Shown here: one piece after another, positions 1 to 6,013 of the stretch | How positions within the stretch are numbered: position 1 is the stretch's first letter | Layout: each line of letters opens with the position of its first letter | Source: Bacillota bacterium | Lineage (GTDB): Bacteria; Bacillota; Clostridia; Tissierellales; Peptoniphilaceae | Reading direction: 5' to 3' | Length of the DNA stretch: 6,013 nucleotides | Assembly (NCBI GenBank): GCA_023418835.1 | Contig: JAEZYW010000186.1 | Location: 1 to 6,013 of the forward strand | Notes under the pieces: model-generated | Database searches by the model: none | What the model saw: only the letters and a program-made list of their open reading frames with translations | What the model was told of the DNA's origin: nothing | Translations under genes and position numbers: made by a program

Positions 1-2
1 TT

Positions 3-62
3 CTAGCTCAGACTGAAGACAAAGGTCTCGATAAAGTTTGTCTAGACTCTCTAGCTTTTTTT
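3..62 (+). terminator. Possible plus-strand intrinsic terminator at the left edge
   Basis: Read on the plus strand, an imperfect hairpin is possible. CTAG (3-6) pairs with CTAG (51-54), AGA (10-12) with TCT (48-50), and AGACAAA (17-23) with TTTGTCT (37-43). A small alternative hairpin is CTAGA (42-46) with TCTAG (50-54). Seven T residues (56-62) follow directly. This could end a plus-strand transcript that begins left of the window and converges on the large RNA. The stem is interrupted and no gene is visible for it to serve, so the call is tentative. Confidence 0.4.
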
Positions 63-68
63 AGACAC

Positions 69-118
69 AAAAAAGACCGATTCTTATAAATAATGATAAT
101 TCCTAGAATCGGTCTTAA
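69..118 (-). terminator. Intrinsic terminator of the large minus-strand RNA
   Basis: A perfect 12-bp inverted repeat, AAGACCGATTCT (73-84) and AGAATCGGTCTT (105-116), is separated by a 20-nt AT-rich loop. Read on the minus strand, the stem runs straight into a T-tract (74-69) before GTGT, the classical form of a Rho-independent terminator. On the plus strand the hairpin is followed by A residues, so it acts for minus-strand transcription only. It lies immediately after the 3' half of the end-closing helix (117-136). It therefore marks the 3' end of the RNA described at 69-876. Confidence 0.85.
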
Positions 119-136
119 AAACCTTCCAAGCTACAC
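117..136 (-). other. 3' strand of the end-closing helix (P1) of the large RNA
   Basis: On the minus strand GTGTAGCTTGG (136-126), AA (125-124) and GGTTTTT (123-117) are complementary to positions 829-849 about 700 nt upstream. There are 11 + 7 Watson-Crick pairs with a 3x2 internal loop. The terminator hairpin begins at the next base. A match this long between the two ends of a non-coding transcript is unlikely by chance. Confidence 0.8.
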
Positions 137-828
137 AGTGTTTCTTTGATCGTATCTATCACCTATTTTACCTTTCTTATGATTAATTAATTGTTCGTAT
201 CTTCAATTAATCACCGGTTTATTAATTTGAGTCTTTTTAAGTGTCTTTGGATCTCTTCTTCAATTACTTAATTCTTTATTTCTATATTCCACGAGTTTTT
301 TGTTTTGCCATTTGTAATATTTCCCGAATTGTAGAATTTCTTCTCTTCAGATATTCAACCTTCAACTCAGATTTATTCTCAATTTATTTATTTCCATTTG
401 GTTTTCTAAAATTCTTAATCCCAAAACTTTAAAACTTTCAGTTAGTAAAATTTTGTACGACTAACAATTTCTAAAACCGAAACTTCAATAACAAATCTTA
501 AATTTCCAATCCTTAGACCAAATTGTCATCTTTAAAGATTCAATACTAAAATTTTTCGTGATCCACAAATCACAATGTCTAAACTCACAGATATGAAATT
601 CAAAGCTAAACTAATAATCTCTACTTATTAATAGTTACTCTAAACCTTCAGAATATAAGCCATTCTGCAATCTATGATAAACTGTTTAGCACAATATTTA
701 ATTGTGTACCGCTCTCAATTCCCAGTTTTTTGCAATTGAGAGGAATTCCAATAGCTTACCTTAAAAACATCATCATCCTCTAGTCACTATCGCCTAATGT
801 TTAGGCATAGATTTTTATGATATTCTCA

Positions 829-849
829 GTGTAGCTTGGTCCGGTTTTT
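829..849 (-). other. 5' strand of the end-closing helix (P1) of the large RNA
   Basis: On the minus strand AAAAACC (849-843), GGA (842-840) and CCAAGCTACAC (839-829) pair with 117-136. The segment starts about 27 nt after the predicted transcription start, directly after a small 5' hairpin (877-853). Together the two strands make the whole molecule a closed domain. Confidence 0.8.
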
Positions 850-882
850 AATTACAAAGAGTTTTTATTTCTTTGTATATAT

Positions 883-950
883 ATTATACCATGAAAAAAC
901 GTTTTCAAACATATTTTTTAAAAATTTTTTTATTTTTTTGATTTATTTTT
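883..950 (-). promoter_or_regulatory. Promoter of the large RNA: extended -10 with A-tract upstream element
   Basis: On the minus strand a perfect TATAAT (888-883) is preceded by TG at 891-890, giving an extended -10 (TGnTATAAT). The best -35 match is TTGAAA (908-903), but it leaves only a 14-nt spacer, so the extended -10 may carry most of the activity. Upstream, 911-950 reads as runs of A broken by T on the minus strand, resembling an UP element that contacts the RNA polymerase alpha subunit. The start site is expected near 876. Such a promoter would suit an abundant RNA. The promoter lies just beyond the rdgB operon terminator, so the RNA is an independent unit. Confidence 0.7.
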
Positions 951-960
951 CTATCCAAAG

Positions 961-1020
961 AAAAAGGCCTTAATAACTCATTTTATCCACTTCTAAATGA
1001 CAAAATAATTATCTTGGCCT
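961..1020 (-). terminator. Intrinsic terminator of the UPF0316-rph-rdgB operon
   Basis: Read on the minus strand, AGGCC (1020-1016) pairs with GGCCT (969-965). The stem continues imperfectly through AT-rich pairs (1012-1002 with 973-984) around a 17-nt loop. The stem is followed by five T residues (965-961) and then CTTT. It starts about 26 nt after the rdgB stop codon. It separates the protein operon from the promoter of the large RNA. Confidence 0.8.
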
Positions 1021-1046
1021 AAATTTTTATTTATAAATTTGTGTAA

Positions 1047-1649
1047 TTAATAATTTTTTTCTAAAAATCTGTATAATTCATTAAAAGCCCTTCTTCTGTG
1101 ACTAATTTGGTTTTTCTCATGGGTTCCTAGTTGGGCAAAAGTTTTGTCATATCCTTCAGGAATAAATAGTGGATCGTATCCAAAACCTTCGTTCCCTTGA
1201 AGCTCTTCAGAAATTTTTCCCTTTAATATCCCACTTACAAATTGCGGTTCTTTTCCGTCTTCAACTAAAGCGATTACAGTCCTAAACTCGCAGGTTCTCT
1301 CTTCAAGGGGTACTCCCTTTAATTTTTCCAACATCAAAGCATTGTTTGCCTCGTCGTCGTGGTCTCTTCCTGCAAATCTAGAAGTGTGAACTCCTGGATC
1401 TCCATTTAAATAGTCTACAAATAAACCTGTATCGTCTGAAATTACAATATATTCAGGGCCTATTAAGTCTTTAAGTCCTTGGGCTTTCAAAAGGGCATTT
1501 CCTTCTAAAGTATTTTCAGTTTCCTCCACGTCAAAGTCCTCTTGGCCAACTTCTGATTTGGGAAGGACTTGGATATTTAAATCTCCTATTATTTCTTTTA
1601 TCTTTTCTATTTTATGCTTGTTATTCGATGCTAAAACTATTTTTTTCAT
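1047..1649 (-). CDS. rdgB: XTP/dITP pyrophosphatase (RdgB/HAM1 family)
   Basis: Hydrolyses non-canonical purine triphosphates (dITP, XTP) to the monophosphate and pyrophosphate in the cytosol, keeping deaminated purines out of DNA and RNA. The 200-aa product has the family length. Visible hallmarks are the N-terminal substrate loop SNNKHK (8-13), TLEGNA (47-52), the catalytic/metal region SDDTGL (71-76), FAGRDHDD (92-99), GFGYDP (155-160) and the C-terminal SHRRRA (183-188) that recognises the base. The ATG start is supported by AGAGGA at 1663-1658, 8 nt upstream and inside the end of rph. The first 29 nt overlap rph in another frame, implying translational coupling. It is the last gene of the operon; terminator 961-1020 follows. 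No odd residues seen. Confidence 0.96.
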   Translation of the reverse strand: MKKIVLASNNKHKIEKIKEIIGDLNIQVLPKSEVGQEDFDVEETENTLEGNALLKAQGLKDLIGPEYIVISDDTGLFVDYLNGDPGVHTSRFAGRDHDDEANNALMLEKLKGVPLEERTCEFRTVIALVEDGKEPQFVSGILKGKISEELQGNEGFGYDPLFIPEGYDKTFAQLGTHEKNQISHRRRAFNELYRFLEKNY

Positions 1650-2382
1650 TATTAATGTCCTCTATAAAATCTTCTAGTTCAAATTTTTGATCATAGATTA
1701 TTTCATTCACGCCTGATTTCGCTAAATCCAATAATCCCATAAATTCTTCTTGTGAATAAGTTCCCTGTTCTGCTGAACTTTGAATTTCTATAAATTCCCC
1801 TTTTTCGTTCATAATGACATTCATATCCACTTGAGCCCTTGAATCTTCTTGGTAGTTTAAGTCCAACAACAATTCGTCTTGAACTTTTCCCACGCTTATA
1901 GCCCCTAAGAAAAACTTAATTGGAAATTCTTTTAAATTTTCTTTTTTGTATAACTTATAGACCGCATCGTATAAGGCAACAAACCCGCCAGAAATCGCAG
2001 CGCATCTAGTTCCTCCGTCTGCTTGAATGACGTCTACATCTATCCAAATAGTCCTTTCTCCAATTTTCGTAAGGTCTATACAAGTTCTCAAAGCTCTTCC
2101 TATCAACCTTTGGATCTCAATACCCCTTCCGTCTTGTTTTCCCCTAGTAGAATCCCTTTGTTTTCTTTGTGAAGTGGACCCTGGAAGCATGGAATATTCA
2201 CAGGTTAACCATCCTTGGTTAGTGCCTTTTAAAAAGATTGGAACTTTATTTTCAATCATTGCAGTGATTATTATTTTAGTTTTTCCCATCTCAATTAAAA
2301 CGCTACCGTCTGGATATTCCAAAAAGTTTCTCTTTATATTTAGCCTTCTCAATTCGTCATGATTTCTTCCATCTATTCTCAT
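1621..2382 (-). CDS. rph: Ribonuclease PH (tRNA 3'-end phosphorolytic exoribonuclease)
   Basis: Trims nucleotides from the 3' ends of tRNA precursors and other RNAs using inorganic phosphate, releasing nucleoside diphosphates; family members are hexameric rings. The 253-aa product is full length. It shows the N-terminal RxDGR (2-6), [14 protein letters not shown] (57-70), the [15 protein letters not shown] block (85-99) with phosphate-binding Arg86, ADGGTR (121-126) with phosphate-binding Arg126, and the acidic region [16 protein letters not shown] (174-189). The start is 1 nt after the stop of the UPF0316 gene. The ribosome binding site is weak (only AAGAAA close by), so translation probably depends on coupling with the upstream gene. 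The 3' end overlaps rdgB, a pairing common in Firmicutes. Confidence 0.97.
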   Translation of the reverse strand: MRIDGRNHDELRRLNIKRNFLEYPDGSVLIEMGKTKIIITAMIENKVPIFLKGTNQGWLTCEYSMLPGSTSQRKQRDSTRGKQDGRGIEIQRLIGRALRTCIDLTKIGERTIWIDVDVIQADGGTRCAAISGGFVALYDAVYKLYKKENLKEFPIKFFLGAISVGKVQDELLLDLNYQEDSRAQVDMNVIMNEKGEFIEIQSSAEQGTYSQEEFMGLLDLAKSGVNEIIYDQKFELEDFIEDINNEKNSFSIE

Positions 2383-2383
2383 T

Positions 2384-2884
2384 TTATTTCTTAAAGAATC
2401 CTCCAGTCCATTGTTTGATGCTGTTTACTGTAATAAACGAGTTAGGAACTAATTTTTTTGTTATATACCTCAATTTATTATATTCTTTTCTTCCAACTAC
2501 CGCTATTAAAACGGAATTTCTACTTTCATAACCCCGTCCTTCTAGAATTGTAACACCATATCCCCTTTTTCTCAAAGCTTCTGTCAATTCCCTTTCATTT
2601 ACTTGGGGGACAATTATTTGAACGCTGATATATCCTAGGGCAAGTCTATCTTCAATGCTAATCCCCACAAAGTTTCCAGCAGCAAATCCCAATCCATATG
2701 CTATTACATTAAAAATATTGTCCATACTTTGCATTAGGGTATTTAGGATAATAATATATATTACTACTTCAAAAAAACCCAATATGGCAGTTGGAATTTT
2801 TCTTCCTTGAACTACCAAGATTGTACGAAGAGTGGATAGAGTAACGTCACATATCCTAGAAAAAAATATTAATAAGTAAGTCAA
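2384..2884 (-). CDS. UPF0316 membrane protein (DUF5698 + DUF2179, YebE-like)
   Basis: Function is unknown for the family. The 166-aa product fits the UPF0316 layout of Bacillus YebE: three hydrophobic segments (about 3-25, 30-51 and 57-76) forming the membrane domain, then a soluble DUF2179 domain (about 84-155) with [10 protein letters not shown] (113-122) and GRKEYNKL (131-138). The conserved [10 protein letters not shown] stretch (77-86) links the two. The start is TTG (2884-2882), since no ATG lies near and a GAGG (2894-2891) sits 6 nt upstream. It is first in the operon with rph and rdgB, directly behind promoter 2922-2949, with a 1-nt gap to rph. What it contributes beside two nucleic-acid enzymes is not evident. 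Confidence 0.85.
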   Translation of the reverse strand: MTYLLIFFSRICDVTLSTLRTILVVQGRKIPTAILGFFEVVIYIIILNTLMQSMDNIFNVIAYGLGFAAGNFVGISIEDRLALGYISVQIIVPQVNERELTEALRKRGYGVTILEGRGYESRNSVLIAVVGRKEYNKLRYITKKLVPNSFITVNSIKQWTGGFFKK

Positions 2885-2921
2885 TTTACACCTCTGTATT
2901 TATTAAATCTAAACCTTTTTC

Positions 2922-2949
2922 ATTATATCAAATTATCTTATCTATTCAA
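2922..2949 (-). promoter_or_regulatory. Promoter of the UPF0316-rph-rdgB operon
   Basis: On the minus strand there is TTGAAT (2949-2944), a 16-nt spacer, and a perfect TATAAT (2927-2922) preceded by TGA, giving an extended -10 as well. It lies in the 81-nt gap after dinB and about 37 nt before the TTG start of the UPF0316 gene. Transcription should begin near 2915. No terminator separates it from dinB, so read-through from the upstream genes is possible. Confidence 0.75.
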
Positions 2950-2965
2950 ATAATTCCTTACTATC

Positions 2966-4015
2966 TCACAAAAATGTCATCTGGGTGTAATGATCTTCAA
3001 TCAAATTTGAAACGCTTAGTCCTATTAGTCTCACATGTTGATCTAAGGGCAATTCTTCCAATAAACCTTTAGCTATTGAGTAAATAACTTTTTCTGAATT
3101 GGTGTAGTTGTCCATAGTAAAAGCCTTAGTATGGGAGGAAAAATCTTCGTATTTTAACTTGATATTTATCGTCTTTCCCTTTATCTCCTTTAACTTCATG
3201 TCCTGAGAAATTTCTTTTGCATAAGATTGGAGCATCCTTTTTAAAACTTCTTTATCTCTGATTTCTCTAAAGGTTCGCTCAGTTCCAATCGACTTTCTTT
3301 CCCGATGGGGATTTACAACTCTAGAGTCTTCACCCCTTACCCTTTGATAAACTTCCCGTCCATGTTTTCCCAAAAATTTTATTAAAAACTCTTCTGATAA
3401 ATTCATTAGATCTGAAATAGTGTAAACTCCAATGTTGTTAAATTTCTTTTCAGATTTTCTTCCTATGCCGTAGACTTTCCCAATTGATAAAGGTAGTAGT
3501 ATTTCAGGTATCATCTCCCGGGTTATAATCGTCAGTCCTTCAGGCTTTTCCCAATCAGAAGCTAATTTTGCCAAAAATTTGTTATAGGAAATTCCAAAAC
3601 TCATAGTCAAACCAATCTCGTCTTTTACTCTTTTTCTAATGTAATTGACAATCTCTAAGGGAGTTTTTCCTACACTTGAAACGTCGAGAAAGGCTTCGTC
3701 TATGGAAAGTTTTTCTACGAGATCAGTGACTTCGTATAGAATTTTAAATACCTCTTTGGAAACTTCTGAATACCTATCTTTTCTAGTTCTTAAATAAATC
3801 CCATGAGGGCATCTTTGTCTAGCTTTAAATAAGGGCATGGCCGAATGAATTCCATATTTTCTAGCTTCATAATTTGCAGTAGTAACGATTCCTCTCCTGC
3901 TAGTTCCTCCAACAATAACGGGCTTTCCCTTTAAAGAAGGATTGTCTAGTTCTTCTACGGCAGCATAAAAAGCGTCCATATCCAAATGAATAATATTTAA
4001 TCCTTCCCAGTTCAT
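2966..4015 (-). CDS. dinB: DNA polymerase IV (Y-family translesion polymerase)
   Basis: Error-prone polymerase that copies past damaged or stalled template bases. I take the ATG at 4015-4013 as the start (349 aa): GAGGG (4029-4025) ends 9 nt before it, whereas the in-frame TTG at 4024 touches the same Shine-Dalgarno sequence. Catalytic acidic residues appear in HLDMDAFYAAVE (Asp12, Asp14) and SIDEAFLDV (Asp106, Glu107). Tyr17 occupies the steric-gate position that excludes ribonucleotides. Finger, thumb (helix-hairpin-helix near GKVYGIGRKSEKKF) and little-finger regions follow in order. The last five residues, QMTFL, look like a beta-clamp binding peptide. It lies 32 nt behind the TrkA-N/RyR gene with no terminator between, so co-transcription is likely. 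I see no obvious LexA box in the short gap. Confidence 0.96.
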   Translation of the reverse strand: MNWEGLNIIHLDMDAFYAAVEELDNPSLKGKPVIVGGTSRRGIVTTANYEARKYGIHSAMPLFKARQRCPHGIYLRTRKDRYSEVSKEVFKILYEVTDLVEKLSIDEAFLDVSSVGKTPLEIVNYIRKRVKDEIGLTMSFGISYNKFLAKLASDWEKPEGLTIITREMIPEILLPLSIGKVYGIGRKSEKKFNNIGVYTISDLMNLSEEFLIKFLGKHGREVYQRVRGEDSRVVNPHRERKSIGTERTFREIRDKEVLKRMLQSYAKEISQDMKLKEIKGKTINIKLKYEDFSSHTKAFTMDNYTNSEKVIYSIAKGLLEELPLDQHVRLIGLSVSNLIEDHYTQMTFL

Positions 4016-4047
4016 ATTAATCAACCCTCAATTCCAATACAAAAAAT

Positions 4048-5865
4048 TCAATTCTTTAAACTTAACGTTGAAATAAAATCGTATATCGCCTTTTCCCTTT
4101 GAATTCCCTTTAAAAAAACTTCCCAATCGTCAATTAAACAATCGTGGGTCTTTCTCTTTTCGTCCTTAACCTCGTCAAATACAAAATCCCTCATATAATA
4201 AAAATTGTTCCACCTTTTGTGTTCCAATGCCGTCATATAGTTCATAAAGGGATCTGCTTCTATAATATCAACTTGCTTGGATACAGAGTTGTTTTCAATT
4301 CTTTCTTCCCAATAATCTATTATCTCTTTCACAGAAGTTGGGGGATCGTCTATCTCTGCAAATTTTTCTAAAAGCAAAATTTTAGTTTTTTCATGGGCGC
4401 TTTGATACATACTGGATTCCTTTTTTATATTGGAAAGTAAGCTCCACTGTTCTTCTTTTGAAGTGGTGGGCTTTTCCCATCCCAATAAATCAGCAGTGAT
4501 TTCGTTGTAATAGGCGTTAAATTTCTTTGCTTTTTCAAGTAAACTCTCGTCGATTATTATATCCTTAGTTAAAACTTCCTTGGGATTTCCAAACACGGTT
4601 ATGTCATTGTGGCGAAGGGATAGGCCTTCTACTAAAGTTTCGATGACGTCAAACTCCTTAGAGTATATTGCAATTGGTAAATCTGGAATAAAATCAATCA
4701 CTCTGTCGATTTTTAAAATGTTTTCATAAATATCCTCTGAGGCAAACAAGACTCCGCTAAAGGGTTCTTTTTCGTGGGAAATTTTTACTAACTCTCCAAT
4801 TTCCCTTTCGCTATCTAAATCAATTAACTTATAATCCATTACCTTGTCTATCATTGTCTTGTAGTCGTTATATTTATCAAATTTTTTCGTCGCGTCCTTG
4901 TCAATTATCGTAACTTTCAAATCTTCCAAGGGATTTATTGTCAACAAATTTGAAGCTTGGTTTAAAAACTGTTCTCCCAAACTTGAAAAGCCAATTATAA
5001 GCAAATTGTAAGTTCCGATTTCTTTAGATATATCTAGGGCGGAGTCAAATTTTTTCCCACTAAAGGATTTTTCCAATCCCTTTGGCAAATTAAAATTAAA
5101 ATTAGAATTTTCCAATAAATCCTTTATTAGAAGTTCTTCAACGCTAAAGTAATGGATGTCAAACTTTTCCAACTCATCCATTTTAAGCTCCACCATTTCC
5201 TTTATTCTATAATTTGAAGTCTCTAGATATAATTCCACCTCTTCTTCTCTTTTGGGCATCATGGCATTTAGAGCCGATACGTAACCATAGCTTCTAGGTT
5301 CTTCTTCAAAAGATATTATAATTCCCAAATCTCCAACTTTTTTATCTTGAATTTTAAGCTTATTTATCTCGTTGTGGGGATTGCTATAATCTAGTCGAAT
5401 CACTTCCACTTCCAACTCTTCTAAACGCTTTTCGTCAAACTTATCTCCTTCGTCCAATAAGGAATAGATTCTAGTTCCTGGCATATCTTTTTGAAGGTTT
5501 TTAATAAAAGTTATTGCATTTTCATTTCCACCCATGACTACTAGGTGTTTTCTTCCTAAGTGATAGAAACTCAAGTTTACAGCCTTATACAGCCTATCGA
5601 AAATAGAAAAAATTCCAACCATAGTAGATAAAGGTGCCATCCAAATTGCAAGTTCGTAAGCAATGGGCGCCTCATTTAATAGTCCATTTGTCGGGAAAAA
5701 GGTAAATAATTTCATCACCGATATGACTATTACAGTTATCTCTTTGTAAATATTTGAATAGTTTCCATGATAAAGTTGATAGGAACCTACAATGCTAAGA
5801 AACATTGAAATTACAAAAAATGGGGTTCTGATTTTTCTCAAATAATATAAAAGCTTATTTCTCAT
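4048..5865 (-). CDS. Membrane protein with two TrkA-N-like Rossmann domains and a C-terminal RyR domain
   Basis: The 605-aa product starts with a basic stretch and hydrophobic segments at about 14-32, 42-58 and 68-90. A Rossmann-like domain follows from about 105 (KHLVVMGGNENA, 106-117). A second runs from about 286 (NLLIIGFSSLGEQF, 287-300) with an acidic residue ending its second strand (VTIIDKD, Asp322). The C-terminus has the RyR-type signature ALEHKRWNNF (546-555) and HDCLIDDW (574-581). TrkA-N domains bind NAD(H) or other nucleotides and gate K+ channels and transporters; here both glycine loops depart from GxGxxG. RyR repeats in bacteria are poorly understood and may sense a small ligand. 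No TVGYG-type K+ filter is visible, so calling it a channel would be inference. The ATG has AGGA (5878-5875) 9 nt upstream and overlaps the preceding gene by 11 nt. dinB follows. Confidence 0.82.
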   Translation of the reverse strand: MRNKLLYYLRKIRTPFFVISMFLSIVGSYQLYHGNYSNIYKEITVIVISVMKLFTFFPTNGLLNEAPIAYELAIWMAPLSTMVGIFSIFDRLYKAVNLSFYHLGRKHLVVMGGNENAITFIKNLQKDMPGTRIYSLLDEGDKFDEKRLEELEVEVIRLDYSNPHNEINKLKIQDKKVGDLGIIISFEEEPRSYGYVSALNAMMPKREEEVELYLETSNYRIKEMVELKMDELEKFDIHYFSVEELLIKDLLENSNFNFNLPKGLEKSFSGKKFDSALDISKEIGTYNLLIIGFSSLGEQFLNQASNLLTINPLEDLKVTIIDKDATKKFDKYNDYKTMIDKVMDYKLIDLDSEREIGELVKISHEKEPFSGVLFASEDIYENILKIDRVIDFIPDLPIAIYSKEFDVIETLVEGLSLRHNDITVFGNPKEVLTKDIIIDESLLEKAKKFNAYYNEITADLLGWEKPTTSKEEQWSLLSNIKKESSMYQSAHEKTKILLLEKFAEIDDPPTSVKEIIDYWEERIENNSVSKQVDIIEADPFMNYMTALEHKRWNNFYYMRDFVFDEVKDEKRKTHDCLIDDWEVFLKGIQREKAIYDFISTLSLKN

Positions 5866-6013
5866 CTTCCACCGTCCTAGATATTAAGCCGATATTTTCT
5901 CTCTCTTCAGAAGTTAACTCTCTGCCTCCAGCTCTATTTGTCGCCATCTCTTCAAGTTCCTCTTTAGAGTAAAATTCCGTTATTACGATAACGTCTTCCG
6001 AATAATCGTAGGC
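5855..6013 (-). CDS. C-terminal end of an unrecognised protein, cut by the window edge
   Basis: An open frame enters from the right edge and ends with TAA at 5857-5855, giving the last 52 residues. It begins AYDYSEDVIVITEFYS and ends LISRTVEDEK. The tail is highly charged and acidic, helix-forming in character, with no hydrophobic segment, and I do not recognise a family. Its stop lies 11 nt inside the start of the TrkA-N/RyR gene in a different frame, which implies one transcript and translational coupling. Its function may therefore bear on the same process as the RyR protein. No start or upstream signals are visible. Confidence 0.75.
   Translation of the reverse strand, partial: AYDYSEDVIVITEFYSKEELEEMATNRAGGRELTSEERENIGLISRTVEDEK

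Larger units (their letters stand above)
69..876 (-). ncRNA. Large structured non-coding RNA, about 800 nt (ROOL/GOLLD-like layout, family unassigned)
   Basis: No credible ORF covers this stretch, yet it has a promoter, a terminator and dense complementarity on the minus strand. The ends pair: AAAAACC (849-843) with GGTTTTT (123-117), then after a small internal loop CCAAGCTACAC (839-829) with GTGTAGCTTGG (136-126). Enclosed helices, given 5' arm/3' arm, include 810-801/798-787 (GCCTAA/TTAGGC plus CTAT/ATAG, one bulge), 742-734/720-712 (9 bp), 706-701/695-690, 689-684/645-640 enclosing 667-662/654-649, 631-625/617-611, 575-569/562-556, 523-513/409-396 (6+5 bp with a bulge), 465-460/446-441 and 211-204/193-186. 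A hairpin 877-871/859-853 lies at the predicted 5' end. Known large ornate RNAs (ROOL, GOLLD, OLE) share the size and end-closing stem. ROOL is my first hypothesis because it is AT-rich, ORF-free and found in Firmicutes. I do not see RNase P, tmRNA or group II intron landmarks. Several of the short AT-rich helices could be chance; the end helix, the 9-bp hairpin and the terminator are the firm part. Confidence 0.78.

Noticed and set aside
241..432. Plus-strand 63-codon ORF rich in Phe, Leu and Ile
   Set aside because: GTG start without a convincing Shine-Dalgarno, low-complexity hydrophobic composition expected from AT-rich DNA, and antisense to the structured RNA.
117..849. Terminal inverted repeats of a small non-coding transposon (MITE)
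   Set aside because: No target-site duplication flanks the repeats, there is no transposase remnant, and the promoter outside plus terminator immediately after fit a transcribed RNA better.
69..876. RNase P RNA, tmRNA, group II intron or riboswitch leader
   Set aside because: I find no type-B RNase P conserved core, no tmRNA tRNA-like ends or tag ORF, no domain V-like hairpin, and no downstream gene that a leader could regulate before the terminator.
1..900. CRISPR array or tRNA cluster
   Set aside because: No regularly spaced direct repeats and no tRNA cloverleaf with a GTTCRA-type T-loop and CCA end; the repeated short words (TTTAG, GATACGA) are irregular.
2027..2362. Plus-strand 111-codon ORF
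   Set aside because: Entirely antisense to rph, which has unmistakable conserved motifs; it is a frame shadow.
4144..4371. Plus-strand 75-codon ORF
   Set aside because: Antisense to the C-terminal RyR region of the 605-aa gene, with no supporting signals.

Overview
The window comes from a low-GC, AT-rich Firmicute. An anaerobic Clostridia/Tissierellia-type bacterium (Peptoniphilus/Anaerococcus-like) is my best guess. I infer this from base composition, A/T-rich intergenic DNA, GAGG-type ribosome binding sites, TTG starts, and the rph-rdgB pair. No species can be named from the sequence alone. Every gene I can support lies on the minus strand, so the biological order runs from the right edge to the left.

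Right to left: (i) the last 52 codons of an unrecognised gene run in from the edge. (ii) It overlaps by 11 nt a 605-aa membrane protein with an N-terminal hydrophobic region, two TrkA-N/Rossmann-like domains and a C-terminal RyR (ryanodine-receptor repeat-like) domain. (iii) DNA polymerase IV (dinB) follows after about 32 nt. (iv) A good promoter (2922-2949) sits in the next gap and should drive a tight operon of a UPF0316/DUF2179 membrane protein, RNase PH (rph) and the XTP/dITP pyrophosphatase (rdgB, overlapping rph by 29 nt). This operon ends at a strong hairpin plus T-tract terminator (961-1020). The promoter is not preceded by a terminator, so the two gene groups may be partly co-transcribed.

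The left 900 bases carry no credible protein gene. They hold what looks like one large, stand-alone structured RNA of about 800 nt on the minus strand. It has its own extended -10 promoter with an A-tract upstream element, a hairpin at the predicted 5' end, a two-part 18-bp helix pairing the two ends of the RNA across about 700 nt, at least nine possible internal helices, and a perfect 12-bp terminator hairpin with a U-tract. This is the layout of the 'ornate large' bacterial RNAs (ROOL, GOLLD, OLE). ROOL is the first family to test because of size, AT-richness, lack of ORFs and end-to-end closure, but I cannot confirm the family by eye and it could be undescribed. A second, plus-strand terminator-like hairpin at the extreme left appears to face it.

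Functionally the protein genes are mostly housekeeping: RNA 3'-end trimming, nucleotide-pool cleansing and translesion synthesis. The TrkA-N/RyR protein is probably a ligand-responsive membrane protein. The large RNA is the item most worth pursuing.
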